From: Meconema thalassinum
Taxonomy: Eukaryota > Arthropoda > Insecta > Orthoptera > Tettigoniidae
Direction of reading: 5' to 3'
NCBI GenBank assembly: GCA_946902985.2
Contig: OX336396.1
Location: 234,438,297-234,502,296 of the forward strand
Length of the DNA stretch: 64,000 nucleotides
Below are positions 51,812 through 64,000 of the stretch, piece by piece. Within the stretch, counting starts at the first letter, position 1. Each line of letters starts with the position of its first letter. The translations under genes and the position numbers were made by a program. The notes under the pieces were generated by a model. It was not told the origin of the DNA. It did no database searches and saw only the letters and a list, made by a program, of their open reading frames with translations.

Positions 51812-54780
51812 TTGTACACCCTTCCTTGTTCTAGTTTCTGGTGGTATAGTTAGATTAGAGTAGTTTGTGAACCAACCGAACTTAGTGACAGCCATTTCAT
51901 AGGTAGGGAATGTAATTATTCTAATTAGATGTCATTTATTTGCAGTGATTGTGAGTCACCCTTGGGTCTGACATTTTGGTCAACCCTGGTGCAGCTTGAT
52001 GGACGTCGTAGAACGTCAATTTCTGCCAATTGCTAAACGTGACTGTAGTCATTTTGAGGCTACTTTGTTTAACCCTATCTGGGGCGATTTTTCAAGTCTT
52101 TGCAGACTTTAGTTATGGCAATCTGATGCCATGGTTATGTTTCTTTAACTGCACTTTTTGCAGCCAGTCTATGTTACACCCCTGACTTCGTTAGAGTAGT
52201 CGTATCATTTGGGTAATCGACTGTAATTACCAGTTTGTAACTGCACTATATTTCATTTGAGATGAGCTCAGAAGCCATCCAGGTCAAGTGTGGACCTTAT
52301 AAGTAATAGGGATGTTTCGTTGTTGCCCAGCATCGAACCCCATTCCCAACGTATCATTAAGCAGATCCAGCCGAGAGTGGTATTTGCGCCACAATTATTA
52401 TTTTGTTCGTGTCAGGTGTGATGGCACGTGTTTATTTGATGTTTGATACTACTGAAGTATTTTATCTTTGGGAGCAGAGAGCTCCAGCAATGAGTGACAT
52501 TGCTACCTTTTAAACGTCTTTGTTGTGAAAGACAGAGTAATATGATTGTATTCAGATTTATAGCGTGCTTTTTATGCACATATTCTTCGAGGTTGATAAC
52601 CTATGGTAAAGGTATTATTATGAGGCCAGTTGTACAGTTATTATCTTGCTTAAATTGCCGGCCTAGTTAGTGTGTTGTGTCATTCAGCGCAGGAATCTTG
52701 TAGCCTGCGGCGACACGAACAGGTTTGTGTCTCAGCGCCCGTGTGAGAGCGCATGCTTCTAAGTGAGACAGACTCATGTTAACATAGGACAGAATGCTTT
52801 TAGCATTCACTTTCCCTTTCATTGCAATTATAGCTTATGGAACCCAGTGTCCGTTCTTGTATCTGATCATATGTTCTGTAGATTGTCATTTGTTAGTTAA
52901 ATGCTGTTGCGTGTACCGTTGTTTTTGACGAGTACAGTTATGTCAGGTTTCTATAGTACGTTGTAGGCTAGCCCCGCTAGGGAGGTTTTTCATGTATGAT
53001 GGTATTGTGTGTACCATGTCCGGGATTGTTCCCGTTGACCAGATATTTAGGGAGGGTAACTGATTGTGTCCAGGCCCGTCTCAGAGTTATTGAACGCGAG
53101 CTGTGCGCCGCTGGTAACTTGTGTTATTGTGTGTCCGAGTTGTTATTGCTCGTTGATTGTATTTCGACTTTTGAGTCGAGGCTTTTTGGCAGAGATGATC
53201 TCCGGGGAGACGCTCCGTGCCCAGGCTTGTCAGTATTATTCGCCATAAACCAACGATAACCTAAACCGACATCTTAATAATAAAACGCATAATTTTGATA
53301 AACAAAAGCTAACTAACAAATCCTTTCTGCTTAACCTTCTTCATTTGCATTTGGAACCTGCTGACATAGCCGTGCTAATGAAGGTATTTCCTGGTGGAAA
53401 TGACTTGAGGACAGCTGACACTCTTTTTGTTGCGACTGAAGCTTGCTCGAACCTTGAGTTCGTAGCTGGTGGAGCGCAGACCATACGATGTCAGACGTAG
53501 TCTTTACTACGCAGTCGTCACCGTAACTACACACATTAGATGACTATGGCTTGCAAACAGTAAACCAAGGTGTAGGCAGGCATTTGAATAACACTGTGGT
53601 CTCTTATTTATTTATTTATTTGATGATGTAAAAGTGTATGAATCCTCTATGTTACCCTTTTGTGTGCTGATTAGCACTTAGTTCCTAAGAATGACTTAGA
53701 TGTTTTTTTTATGGCTGGTCACTTAGCTTTGAATGTAATTGTTTGATATTACGGACGTCTCCGCCGTAAGTTTTGTTATTAATTGATAGGACATAGCTAG
53801 ATGAATTAACGTTAAATGTAAATGGGGAGATGGTATCATCCTAACTTAGATTTGTTTAGCTACCCTGTTAAATGTAAATTCTGATATTAGCTTGATCTTG
53901 TAACTTGACCTAGGTATTTGCGTCGTACCATTTTCCTAGTGTTGCTGTTGTTGTTTTATTATTGTGAGACAGATCTTTCTCGAGGGCTTACTGTAACTTC
54001 TCAGGTAGGGACCTGCTCTTTATTTTTGATTATTTATTAGCTTGCGGATTAGCCGATAGAAACCCTCCGAACTTGGTCAGGGGTTTGTAAAATTTACAAT
54101 AAATTTTCACGGTGTTTTACATAAGTCTGGATGTTTCTTTCACAGTCTAGTTTTTAAGGTGAACCTTTCCTTAGGCAGTCTATGACCTTCGTCACCATGT
54201 ACCACGATCCCCGTGGACTACAGTTTATCGTGCCGCTTTGGACTATTTGGAAGTTCACCTGATCCTCACGGCAGTTAGTTCCGACGAATGAGATGTTAGG
54301 GAAGTCATTGCGGTTGTTGGCTATCCTGGCAGCTCCTCTGACGGGCACATTATCTTGAGCGCTATGTGCCGATAAATGACACTATTGCTGCCTCAGGAGC
54401 TTGGGACAGCCAAGTGCTCTCATTATTTTCCTACGGCGCTATGCGAGAAAAGACGACACTATTGGTCTCTATTTTCCTAACAGCCAATGAGATATAGGCC
54501 CTACACCGTGTCTCTTACTTCACTTACTCCTCTTTCTAGTAATATTTTTCATTTCGTTTGTAAATTGCATGTGTCAGTACTGTAGTTAGTAAATAGCAGT
54601 TTCCCTATTCATTATTATCATTATCATTACGGAAAAATGTCCTGAATGTTACGTTCATTATACTGTACTACTTATCACCCCCACTACCACGACCACCACA
54701 AAAAGTTATATTTTTTCTTTTTGTTATTTTAAATATCATTTGCCAATTCTGTAGTAGTATTCATTGTCATCCATAAAACA
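51812..54780. other. Unclassified non-coding sequence, possibly a lone long LTR
   Basis: Base composition (T/G-rich plus strand, long open non-coding stretches, AATAAA near 54094) resembles the LTRs of elements 1 and 2. No direct repeat partner, primer site or target duplication was found, so this stays a suggestion. Confidence 0.2.
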
Positions 54781-54784
54781 AATG

Positions 54785-56640
54785 AATCCACCGGGCGAAG
54801 CCGGGCACTACTGCTAGTGGCATATAAATATCAATATTGCACGAACATCACGTCGCATCGCATGAGTAAAATTCGACTTAAATTCACAAGACGGTTTCCG
54901 ACCTCAAACGTAAATATGAAATGAATGAGTTATATTTAACACAGTGACTAAACACTATATCCATTTACCTAAATTCCTATGAAAAAAGAGTACACATCAT
55001 AAAAATACATAAATCAAAATCCTCTACACCCACATTTTCTCCCTTTCACCTCATAATATATACCACATTCAAAATTGGATTTATGAAAAAATGGTCGAAC
55101 ACCTATTATTAATTTTTTAAGTTGGATATTTCTCCTGAGTTTCAGACTTCTTGCCTAAGTTGTTTAAGAAATGCACGCTCTTTAAAGAATCCTTCAACAA
55201 CTACTTTTCATCCCTTTCACCTCATAATATACACCACATATAAAATCTTACACACGTGCCTGCTTATTTTAAATGATTAGTTTATATGCCGAGTATGACA
55301 TCCCCAATTGAAACCACTCGTGAGATATTGATATTCAATGAAATGCAGGTTCAACACCCTTAATATTCCCTTAGAACTTGAATATCCAAAATCCTTCCTT
55401 AGTGGACGTTTTCGACATACAACGAACATACTGTATCTGCAAGACTTCATGTTTCTAACTTCAATAGTTTAGGCTGGGTGATGATGAGTGAATATCCAAA
55501 AGTCCTTCCTTAGTGGACATATTTTTACAGAATTTCACCCCTCCCCATAGACCCCTTAAATTGGATTTATGAAAAAACGGTCGAACATCTATTTACCTAT
55601 TATTTAAGCTGAATGTTTCCCCCTGTATTTCAAACTTCTCGCCTATGTCGTTTATAAGATACACGCTCCATTAGGAATCATTCAACCCCCTCTTTTCATA
55701 CCTTTCACCTCATAAATACAGCACATCGAAAAACCCTTAGACACATGTCTGCTTATGTTTTTTTATGATTAGTTTATATGCCGAATATCACATCCCAAAA
55801 TGAAACCACTCGTGAGATATTATTCAATGAAAATCAGGTTCAACCCCCTTAACACCCCTTTAGAACCTGAATCCAAAAATCCGCAAAATATCATGTTTCT
55901 AACTTCAATAGGGTTAGCTGGGCGATGATGAGTGACTGAGTTAGTCAGTCAGTCATTCAGTAATTTTCTTTCCTTTTATCAAAAATGTCCCCCCCCCATG
56001 GGCCCCTTAAATTGGATTGATGAAAAAAAAACGGTCGGACGCCTATTTACTTACCGTACTTATTTTAAGCTGATTAGTTTCCCCTGAGTTTGATGAGTAA
56101 GTGAATGAATCAGTTAGAACACTTTCATTCCTTTCTTTTTTTTCTTCGGAATTTCACCCCTTCCCACGGGCCCCATAAATTGGATTTATGAAAAAACGGT
56201 CGAACACCTGTTTACTTATTTTCCAAGCTGATTCCACCCCCCTCCCCCGAGTTTCATACTTTTTGCCTCTGTCATTTAAGAGATACTTGCTTCGTTAGGA
56301 ATCCTTCAACCCTAACATTTCACCCCTTTCAACTCAAAATATACACCACATCGAAAAACCCTCAGACACATGTCATCTTATTTTTAATGAGGAGTTTATA
56401 TGCCGTGTATCACATCCCCCAATGAAACCAATCGGGAGATATTGTTATTCAATGAAATGCAGGTCTTGCCACTTAGCACCCCTTTAGAACCTGAATATCC
56501 AGAAATCCTTCTATAGTGGGCGTTTTCGACTTACAACAATCATATCCCCAAACTTTCATGTTTCTAACTTTGATAGCTTTGGCTGGGCGATGATGAGTCA
56601 GTCAATCAGTCAGTCAGGACACTTAGTTTTATATAAAACA
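54785..56640 (+). repeat. Complex tandem block (about 450-490 bp units) with GTCA runs
   Basis: TTGGATTTATGAAAAAA-type motifs at 55075, 55561, 56012 and 56180, ACATCCCCCAATGAAACCA-type motifs at about 55299, 55790 and 56413, and GCTGGGCGATGATGAG at about 55472, 55917 and 56582 recur in order. The block starts after CCGGGCGAAGCCGGGCAC plus TACTGCTAG (54792-54820), an end signature seen in small non-autonomous arthropod elements. It closes with CAGTCAGTCAGGACAC at 56600-56616. Non-coding. Confidence 0.55.
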
Positions 56641-58790
56641 AGCTGTACCCGGCATGCGTTGCAATGCCAATCAAAGAAAGTGTTGGCGTTGAAATTCTGT
56701 TTCTTGCAGTGCTTTTGGATACACAACATGTTAACTGCCTCTAAGCTATCGTAAAATGGATTTTCTAATTTAGAACCATTCGTGGGAGCGTGCACAACAA
56801 CTTTCAAAAGTTTCATCGCTGTCACTCATTTGTTGAATCAACTCGTACGCTACCTATTGTGAAATGGATTTACTAAGTCGAAACCCTTCCCTGGCATGTA
56901 CACAATAACTCATCAATGATTCATCGCAATCGGATGAATGGTATATGCACGTATACGGGGTTTTGTTTAAACGATTCGTGCGCTGTCACTCATTTGTTGA
57001 ATCTACTCGTGCGCTACCTATTGAGAAATGTATTACTAAGTCGAAGCCCTTCCCTGGCGTGTACACAATAACTCATCAAGGTTTCTTCGCAATCGAAGAA
57101 TGTTATATGAACGCAATAGGGGATTTTGTTGAAACGCTTTGCGCGTCGTCACCCATTTGTTGCATCTACTCTTGCGCTACTTATTGTGAAATGGATTTAC
57201 TAAGTCCCCTTACCTGGCGGGTACACAATAACTGATCAATGTTTCATCGCTATCGGATGGATAGTATATGATCGCATACCTGATTTTGTTTAAACGATTC
57301 GCGCTCCGTCACTCATTTGTTGAATCTACTCGTGCGCTACCTACTGTAAAATGTATTTACTAAATTAGAAACCGTCACGTAAATGTCCACAATATCTCAC
57401 CCAAGTTTCATCGGTATCGGACTAATGGGATATGAAGACATAGGGGACTGTATTGAAACGCTCCGCGTGTCGTCGTTCATTTGTCGAATCTACTCGTGTG
57501 CTACCTACTGTGAAATGTATTTACTAAGCCAGAAACCTTCCTTGGAGTGTCCACCATATTTCACCCAAGTTTCACCGCTAACGGCAGAATGGTATATGGC
57601 CTTATACGGGACTTTGTTGAAACGCTTCGCGCGTCGTCCCTCATTTGTTGAATCAACTTGTGCGCTGCATATTGTATAGTGGATTTACTAAGCCAGAAAT
57701 TTTCCATGACGTGTACACAACATCTCACCCAAGTTTCATAGCTACGGACGAATGGTACATGAATGCATACGGGACTTGGTTGAAACGCTTCGCGTGTCGT
57801 CGCTCATTTGTTGATTCTACTCTCGCGCTACGTATTGTAATATGGATGTACTCAGCCAGAAACCTTCCCTGGAGTGTACACAACATCTCACCCAAGTTTC
57901 ATCGCAATCAGATGAATGGTATGTGAACGTATACGGGACGTTGTCTAAACGCTTCGCGCATAGTCACTCATTTGTTGAATATAAACGTGCGCTTCGTATT
58001 GTAAAATGGATTCACTTAGCCAGAAACCTTTCCTGGAGTGTACACAACAATTCACCTAACATTTTTCACTATCAGACGAATGGTATATGACTTTATACGG
58101 GACTTTGTTGAAACGCTTCGCGCGTCGTCGCTCATTTGTTGATTCTACTCGTGCTCTACCTATTTTTAAAGGGATTTACTACGCTAGAAACCTTCCCTGG
58201 AGTGCACACAAAATATCAGCCTAGTTTCATCGCTATCGGACGAATGGTACATGAACGCAAACGTGACTTTGTTGAAATGCTTCGCGCGTCGTAGCTCATT
58301 TGTTGAATCTACTCGTGTGCTGCCTATTGTAAAGAGGATGTACTAAGCCAGAAAATTTCCCTGCAGTGTACACAACATTTTACGCAAGTTTCATAGCTAT
58401 CGGACGAATGGTATATGAATGCATACGGGACTTTGTTGAAACGCATTGCGTGTCGTCGCTCATTTGTTGAATCTACTCGTGCGCTATCTACTGTGAAATG
58501 TATTCACTAATTTTGAAACCTTCACGTAAGTGTACACAACATCTCACCCAAGTTTCATCGCTATCGGACGAATGGTATATGAACACATACGGGACTTTGT
58601 TGAAATGCTTCGCGCATCGTCGCTCATTTGTTGAATCTACGCGTGCGCTACCTATTGTAAAATGGATTTACTAAGTCAGAAACCTTCCTTGGAGTGTACT
58701 CAACATCTCACCCAAGTTTCATCGCAATCGGACGAATGGTATATGAACGCATAGGAGACATACATACAGACAAACTATCACGTAACATTG
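56641..58790 (+). repeat. Tandem repeat, about 163 bp period, 12 copies
   Basis: CATTTGTTGAATCTACTCG and variants start at 56827, 56991, 57154, 57314, 57478, 57642, 57805, 57968, 58133, 58297, 58461 and 58624, with spacings of 160-165. Each unit also has ATCGGACGAATGGTATATGA, GGGACTTTGTTGAAACGC and a TTTACTAAGCCAGAAACC-like block. The array opens at AAGCTGTACCCGGCATGCG and closes with GACATACATACAGACAAAC and a TATA-rich end. These ends suggest the array is the core of a transposable element. The stacked 60-100 codon frames here are repeat translations. Confidence 0.85.
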
Positions 58791-58811
58791 ATTTTTATAT
58801 ATATAGATATA

Positions 58812-59355
58812 TCAGTAGTATAGATCCCTCCTGCGGCGCTCACAAGCGACCGATCGTGACAAATGAGCATTCAAATGAAAGTGAATAGACATTAGCAGTG
58901 ATGAATTGCACTCAAATTCCATAAATATCTAGAATGTCTTTACAAAATGACTTTTAAAAATATGCGAAGTGTGCGATTTTCAGATACTGTTGCTGTAGGA
59001 AAATACGCTCCATGATTGCAGTCCACTTCACATTTTGGACGCTGTGACGCCTGTTTCATGTTATTTTAACATTCTGAGGTATTTCCTTTATCATTTTGTA
59101 TGGATTTCAGAAACTGTAAATCAAAGAAATGAGTAATCAAATCGTATATAATTTCATAAATATCGAATAACCGGTGAGTGTTATGATGATCCAATTTCAG
59201 GGATTAGCTTCTTAAGTTAGGGAACGTAGAACTTGGAGTACTAACTGAAATGTAAATAGTGTTCTATAATCATTTGGTTCATTTCTCCTTAAGTTTCTCG
59301 TAATGGGGAAAGTGTGGTTTATGAACAAGTGAGATTTCTCGCACGGGTCCGCTAG
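58812..59355 (+). mobile_element. Helitron-like element, copy 1
   Basis: Starts TCAGTAGTATAGATCCC directly after an A and ends CGGGTCCGCTAG directly before a T, as Helitrons do (TC...CTRR between A and T, no target duplication). GTGAGATTTCTCGCAC just before the end is a near-perfect small hairpin. 544 bp, non-coding, so non-autonomous. Confidence 0.6.
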
Positions 59356-59945
59356 TCATTTTCATTTCCTGATTGACCACACCAATATGTTTCCATTTAA
59401 TTTACAGAATTACACATTTATCCAGCATATCATAAACTTTGTGATTGAGGTCACAGATATACGGATCAGCTACTTTCAGCCATTGTGTAGTATAAACTCT
59501 CCATACATTATGATATTTCTAGCGGACATCTGGTCTTCATTAGCTTAGAGTGGAGCAATCCAAGCATATCAATTACTGTATATCGCCATTCCGCGCCGGT
59601 TCACTTCCCTCGCGGGAAGTCCTAATCGGGTTGAGTTCGAGTGTAAAATAATTGGCTGTCGGTTTTAATTGCTCCTCCTGACTTAAACATGAGTGTAGAG
59701 TGGAGTGGGATGTGATGTGATACGATACGATGCGGTGCTCTAAATCTGCAGTAACTGAGTTCGTTACCTTGTCCCGGCAATTAAAACGTGTTACACTGGA
59801 TTGCTTCTCCAGGGACTTTCATTATATACATTCACACACAAGTTGATATACTGTACCCACGTTATTATCTTCTATGAGACGATGTACAGAGTAAAATAAA
59901 TATTTAGCATCGAAGTGAAAACAGGATATCATCATATATATTATT

Positions 59946-60614
59946 TCAGTAGTATAGATCCCTCCTGCGGCGCTCACAAGTGACTGATCGTGAAAAATGA
60001 GCATTCAAATGAAATAGAATATACATTACCAGTGACGCATTGCACTCTAATTTCATAAATATCTATAATTTCTTTAAAACAGATTTTTGAAAAACTGTAC
60101 GAAGTGTGCGATTTGCAGATACTCTTGCTGCAGGAAGATACACTCCAAAATTGCTGCCCACTTCACATTTTTTCCGCTGTGACGCATGTTGCATTTCATT
60201 TTAACATTCTGAGGTCTTTCTTTTATCATTTTGCATGGATTACAGAAACAGTAATTTAAAGGAATGAGTACTCAAATCGTATAATTTCATAAATATCGAA
60301 TAACTGGTGAGTGTTACGGCTAAGCTGGCAATCAATGGACTCAGCACACAAATGAAATTAGCAGTGAAGAATTGCATTCTAATTTTTGTAAGAAGTGTGC
60401 GATTTGCAAATACTGCTGCTATAGGAAAATACGCGACATCATTGCTGTTATGTTCGCATTTTGGCCGTATGGACGCCTGAAACGTAAATAGTGTTTTATA
60501 GTCATTTGGTTCAAATAAAAACATAACATCCTTTCTCCTTAAGTCTCGTATTATAAACCGATTGGGGAAAGTGTGGTTTGTGAACATGCGAGATTTCTCG
60601 CACGGGTTCGCCAG
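59946..60614 (+). mobile_element. Helitron-like element, copy 2 with internal duplication
   Basis: Same 5' end TCAGTAGTATAGATCCC. The 3' end CGGGTTCGCCAG follows a perfect hairpin TGCGAGATTTCTCGCA. Longer than copy 1 because the stretch around GAAGTGTGCGATTTGC is present twice (about 60095 and 60390). The minus-strand 126-aa frame across it is not a gene. The terminal CTAG is changed to CCAG. Confidence 0.5.
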
Positions 60615-61983
60615 TTTCAACTTAATAATGGAATAACTCGCTGGAGAAAGGAAATACCGTATTTGTACTCCATTATCAATTTTAAATTGGATTTAAAGTT
60701 GGTTTGCTCCATCATCACTAAGGAGCGGATTTTTAAGTACTTGTCGTTCTAGGATTGTAACATGTTTTTCGAGGGTATTTTACTCCACTGACATAAGTCA
60801 GTAGGAAGCCATTCAATATTTATTTACGCGGCAAACTGTGCAGCCAAGATAAGTTTTCATGTAACTTATTATTATTATTATTAAGGTATTTTTTGCAGCG
60901 TTTTTTTATAAAATTATAAGTATACAGATAGGTTTTCAATGTTATAGAAAACACTATCAAGCGAATTATTACGAACAACATTATCGCGGAAAATTATATG
61001 ATTACGGAATTTTACGGATTTTTGTCAGTTAGAGTTTGTTGAGAGAGATGAGTCACTGGGAATTCGGCTACAGGCTTATTCTTGTCGAGAAGCGTGACGC
61101 AAGCGGTGTTGCTGCTTCAAGAAAAGGCGAAATGGCCTGGACCGGTAATCGACATCTTCGTCGCGCCGAGTGTAATGACCCTGAGGTGGGGAGTATCGCG
61201 TGGTGGCTCAGCCAATCAGAGGAGAGCGGGCGTGAAGAAGACGGCACCAGAGAGGGGAGGCGACGAGTGCATATATGGTTTGCGCGCCGAGGAGACAGGG
61301 CGATTATCTTTGTAAAACTTGACCGTTGTGGTTGCTCGTGTGGTTGGTTCCGGTGTGACCGGACCATAAGTTAACATTTCTACATATATTTCTACAACTG
61401 ACGAAGAAGATGACGACGTCAAGAAGGCTATGGGAAGCTCTCTTCAGCATCCAGTACGAGGGAAATGCTACGGCAATTTCAATGGTAAGCGCAAATGACT
61501 CAGAACTACATAATCTCTCGTTTCTTTGTTTCATATTCAGTATTTCAGTAACTTCATAGCTTGGGAATAATAGTAAAATCAGTAATTCAGCCGACTCCGT
61601 TTTCACGTAATTCTCTAGCGGTAATATTCAAATCGCAACGCTCCAATTTAAATTTTAAATATATTATTCTTTCTTCTTTCTTCGTTTTGCCCACTTAGGG
61701 AGCGCGCTTGAACTTGTTGACTCGGGTTGATGGAGTTTTCCTCTTCTTCTCATCCCAAAATCTCCTCATGAACTTGCTATGCCCCTTCTTACGTTCCTCC
61801 GTCCATTTTTTTTTCCAGTGGTCTTTTTAGCTTTTTCGGCGAAAGTGTGATTTGTAACTCGGGTTCCAAAAGTCTTGAGATTCATGATGATATCTTCTGT
61901 AATGTTTATTTCCTTTTATCCTGTTTGATTTCTTCTAACCAAATGATTCTGACCTTCTTTGAATTAATTATATCAAGAAAATA

Positions 61984-62014
<31 letters not shown>

Positions 62015-62362
62015 TTTGCCATACTTCTTTGATATAATAAATTCATTTCTTTTAACCATGCAATCATTGCTTTCAGTAGGTAGCATTATATATAGACCAA
62101 ATTCCTTCTCCTGATACAATTGTTAGTTGGGTTAATGATCAAATCATACCACGATCCGAGTGAAAAGATTCTTGAAGGTGTTCTACCAGAGCTAGGTGTT
62201 GTTAAATATAAATTTAGATTTCAACATAGCGTTGAGGTCTTGGCGCCCATTAATATAACATATCTTAGTCAGAGTAAACATTATATTTGTAGGCACAACG
62301 TGCACTAAAGGAAACAGTTACATTTGTCACCAAACATTGAGGGATATAGAAAACGTTTCACT
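60615..62362. other. Unclassified sequence, its right part probably LTR of element 3
   Basis: The sequence just left of the primer site at 62363 should be the 3' end of an LTR; GAAAACGTTTCA ends two bases before it. A TATA-like GCATATATGG at about 61268-61277 could be its promoter. The LTR start was not found. The 112-aa frame at 61036-61374 shows no domain. (ATT)n at about 61984-62011. Confidence 0.3.
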
Positions 62363-62380
62363 TGGCGCCCAACATGGGGA
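62363..62380 (+). promoter_or_regulatory. Primer binding site of LTR element 3 (tRNA-Lys type)
   Basis: TGGCGCCCAACATGGGG matches the complement of an insect tRNA-Lys 3' end plus CCA at all but one or two positions. It is the best primer site in the window. Confidence 0.7.
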
Positions 62381-62471
62381 AGAAAACCTAATAACATTTG
62401 TGGAAGGAGAAAGGTATATATTTCTGTGCCTGTATTTTGGTTTTTTTTTTCATTTATCGGTGTGTATCAGC

Positions 62472-62860
62472 ATGGGTAGTGTTGAGGAAGAGATGAAGTT
62501 GCGTAGTGGTCACCAGTTGGATAGTGAAGATACGAGCAGTATGGCTAGTCTTGGAAATGAAAGTAGTACATGGATGTCGGAGGTAAATCCCGATACTGAG
62601 GGGGGGGGGTAATCAAAACAGTCAAGCAGGGTTAGAGAGTTTGCTTCTTCAGTTTATGCAACAAAATAAAATTAGCACAGACGCATTAAATGCTAAACTT
62701 GAACAAAATAGTAGTGAAAATAAAGAGAGTAATAGGGAATTGAGCGATAGTTTAAATGCTAAACTTGAACAAAACAGTAGGGAAAATAGAGAGAGTACTG
62801 AAGCTTTAAATGCTAAACTCGAACAAAATAATGCTAAACTTGAACAAAAAAATTCCTCTC
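62472..62860 (+). pseudogene. gag: Gag N-terminus of LTR element 3, frameshifted and truncated
   Basis: Starts at ATG 62472 with MGSVEEEMKLRSGHQLDSED. The frame is lost in a run of ten G at about 62600-62609, and continues in another phase with a coiled coil of repeated LNAKLEQNSSENKES-type units (three copies, about 62684-62850). The repeat style is that of the gag coiled coils of elements 1 and 2. Homology stops at about 62850, where unrelated sequence (TCCTCTCGGCACGCCGG) begins, so the rest of the element is gone or interrupted. Confidence 0.6.
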
Positions 62861-64000
62861 GGCACGCCGGAAGGCGGAGGTAGATTTCACCGGGCAGACT
62901 AGAGGATAGGCTAAAATAGGCGAAATATGCAGGTTTTCGTAGGTGGATCAGACCTCATTTATTGCGAGAATGTATTTTACAATTGGAGGTTAATTAACCT
63001 TTTTTCGTCTTTCTATGCATATTTTTAACATTTTATTGTCTTATGGGGATGGTAACTGTACCAATTTTGCAAATCGGTACATGTTCATCTTATTTTCGAG
63101 ACGCAGCAGGAGCTCCAGGTCTGGCCAGATTATCATGAGAGCATACACCAGGCTCTTCTGAGAATTCCATTCACCAAGCTGGCGCCTGGCTACTGGTGAA
63201 ATGGGATCGCCTAGCCCTTTCTGCCAGGATTTGTGCCTTTGTGTGTCCTGTCACTCATAGGCTTATCATTGATAGACACTTGTAAAGGGAGATAAATCGA
63301 GCTTTGTGTCTGCAAACATTGGAAAAGCAACATTTCTTGTCAGCTACATTCGCCAAGCCCTTATTCTAAGAACACCCTTGCAAGAACATTGTGTAACGCC
63401 TCAGCTCCTGGAAGGTTTCTACGCAGTAACCTGTATGGGCTGATATTCAATAGTACCCACTCAAAACCTTGGACTCTGGCCTTGAACTCTGGCTTTGTTT
63501 TGGCCGATTGTGCCTCTAGTCGCAGTTGGTATTACTGGAGGGTTGTGGTGGGGGTACGCTGATATACAAGGGTGGAATCTGTGACTCGAGAGACAGTGCG
63601 AGAGGAACCTTGCTGACGGAAGGGCTGTTAAGCGATCGCCTCCGGGGAACTGATGGCAGTTCTCCGGAGGGCTGAAATACACCAGGTGGTATGAACTTTT
63701 GTTAGAAGGGGCAACCGTTCGATGGAACATTAAACTGTGTCTTTTGCTATGTCGTTAAGGCCATGTGACGGTGGACCGTATTTTAAGCGGACTGACATTA
63801 TTATTTTAGTATGTAATATTTTGGAAGGGTTTGTACAATTTGGTGGTGCCTTTTATGTAATTACTGCAGGGTGGGTTATTATCGCCCTATTTCCGGTTAG
63901 CTGGATGGGAACCTCGTGGATTTAACTTTGGTCAGATAGGCTTCAGAAGACAGTCATTGCTGGACTCTGAAGTTTCTCAGACGCTTTCGTTCACTAAGGA
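62861..64000. other. Unclassified sequence
   Basis: A palindromic GGTTAATTAACC at about 62987-62998 is the only distinct structure. Short frames (63461-63730 minus, 63737-63925 plus) have no recognised domain. The plus-strand frame is hydrophobic, but nothing supports expression. Confidence 0.3.

Noticed and set aside
56945..58090. Series of 80-100 aa frames that resemble each other
   Set aside because: They are translations of the 163 bp tandem units; 163 is not a multiple of three, so phase drifts between units.
56641..58790. CRISPR-like array
   Set aside because: Whole units repeat head to tail without unique spacers, in a eukaryotic context.
61036..61374. 112-aa frame with an antisense 99-aa frame
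   Set aside because: No domain recognised. It lies in GC-richer sequence that may be LTR, where chance frames are longer.

Overview
This is a repeat-dominated stretch of an animal nuclear genome, almost certainly an arthropod and most likely an insect. The basis is the density of tRNA-headed SINEs, mariner, hAT and Helitron-like elements, Gypsy retrotransposons with a tRNA-Lys-type primer site, and long (AAT)n/(ATT)n runs. Several SINE heads resemble families I associate with polyneopteran insects with large genomes, but the species cannot be fixed from this window. I found no host protein-coding gene, no functional tRNA or rRNA gene and no CRISPR array. Every open frame I can identify belongs to a mobile element.

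Layout. 1-217: broken tail of a hAT transposase. 577-7250: dispersed repeat R, minus-strand SINEs, a rearranged mariner and a second mariner fragment. 8553-22373: a 13.8 kb Gypsy-type LTR retrotransposon (element 1) with unusually long LTRs (about 3.57 kb each), 4-5 bp target duplication, gag-protease-RT, RNase H and integrase. It sits inside a SINE, which sits inside repeat R, which sits inside a mariner remnant. 22378-26250: rest of those hosts, non-LTR and SINE insertions, and a mariner fragment split by a probable solo LTR that carries a MITE. 26813-30782: SINEs and degraded non-LTR retrotransposons. 30988-42190: a foldback DNA element holding a helix-turn-helix-only transposon and a 10.1 kb LTR element (element 2; 3.3 kb LTRs, 4 bp duplication) that keeps gag and protease but has lost RT, RNase H and most of integrase. 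42.2-48.3 kb: SINEs, microsatellites, a hairpin MITE. 48280-48938: hAT element with 8 bp duplication. 49.7-58.8 kb: tandem blocks with periods of about 128, 450-490 and 163 bp, plus unclassified sequence. 58812-60614: two Helitron-like copies. 62363-62860: primer site and gag start of a third LTR element.

How the parts relate. Copies of the same repeats show empty sites, so the order of insertion can be read directly. The colinear series at 1990-6896 recurs at 7018-26215, interrupted by later insertions, which points to a tandem duplication. Element 1 has near-identical LTRs and long open frames, so it is young, but pol is interrupted by a one-base frame change and one amber codon. Elements 1, 2 and 3 all have coiled-coil gag N-termini with short in-frame repeats and look like one lineage. 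Element 2 and the HTH-only transposon are probably non-autonomous and would depend on proteins encoded elsewhere.
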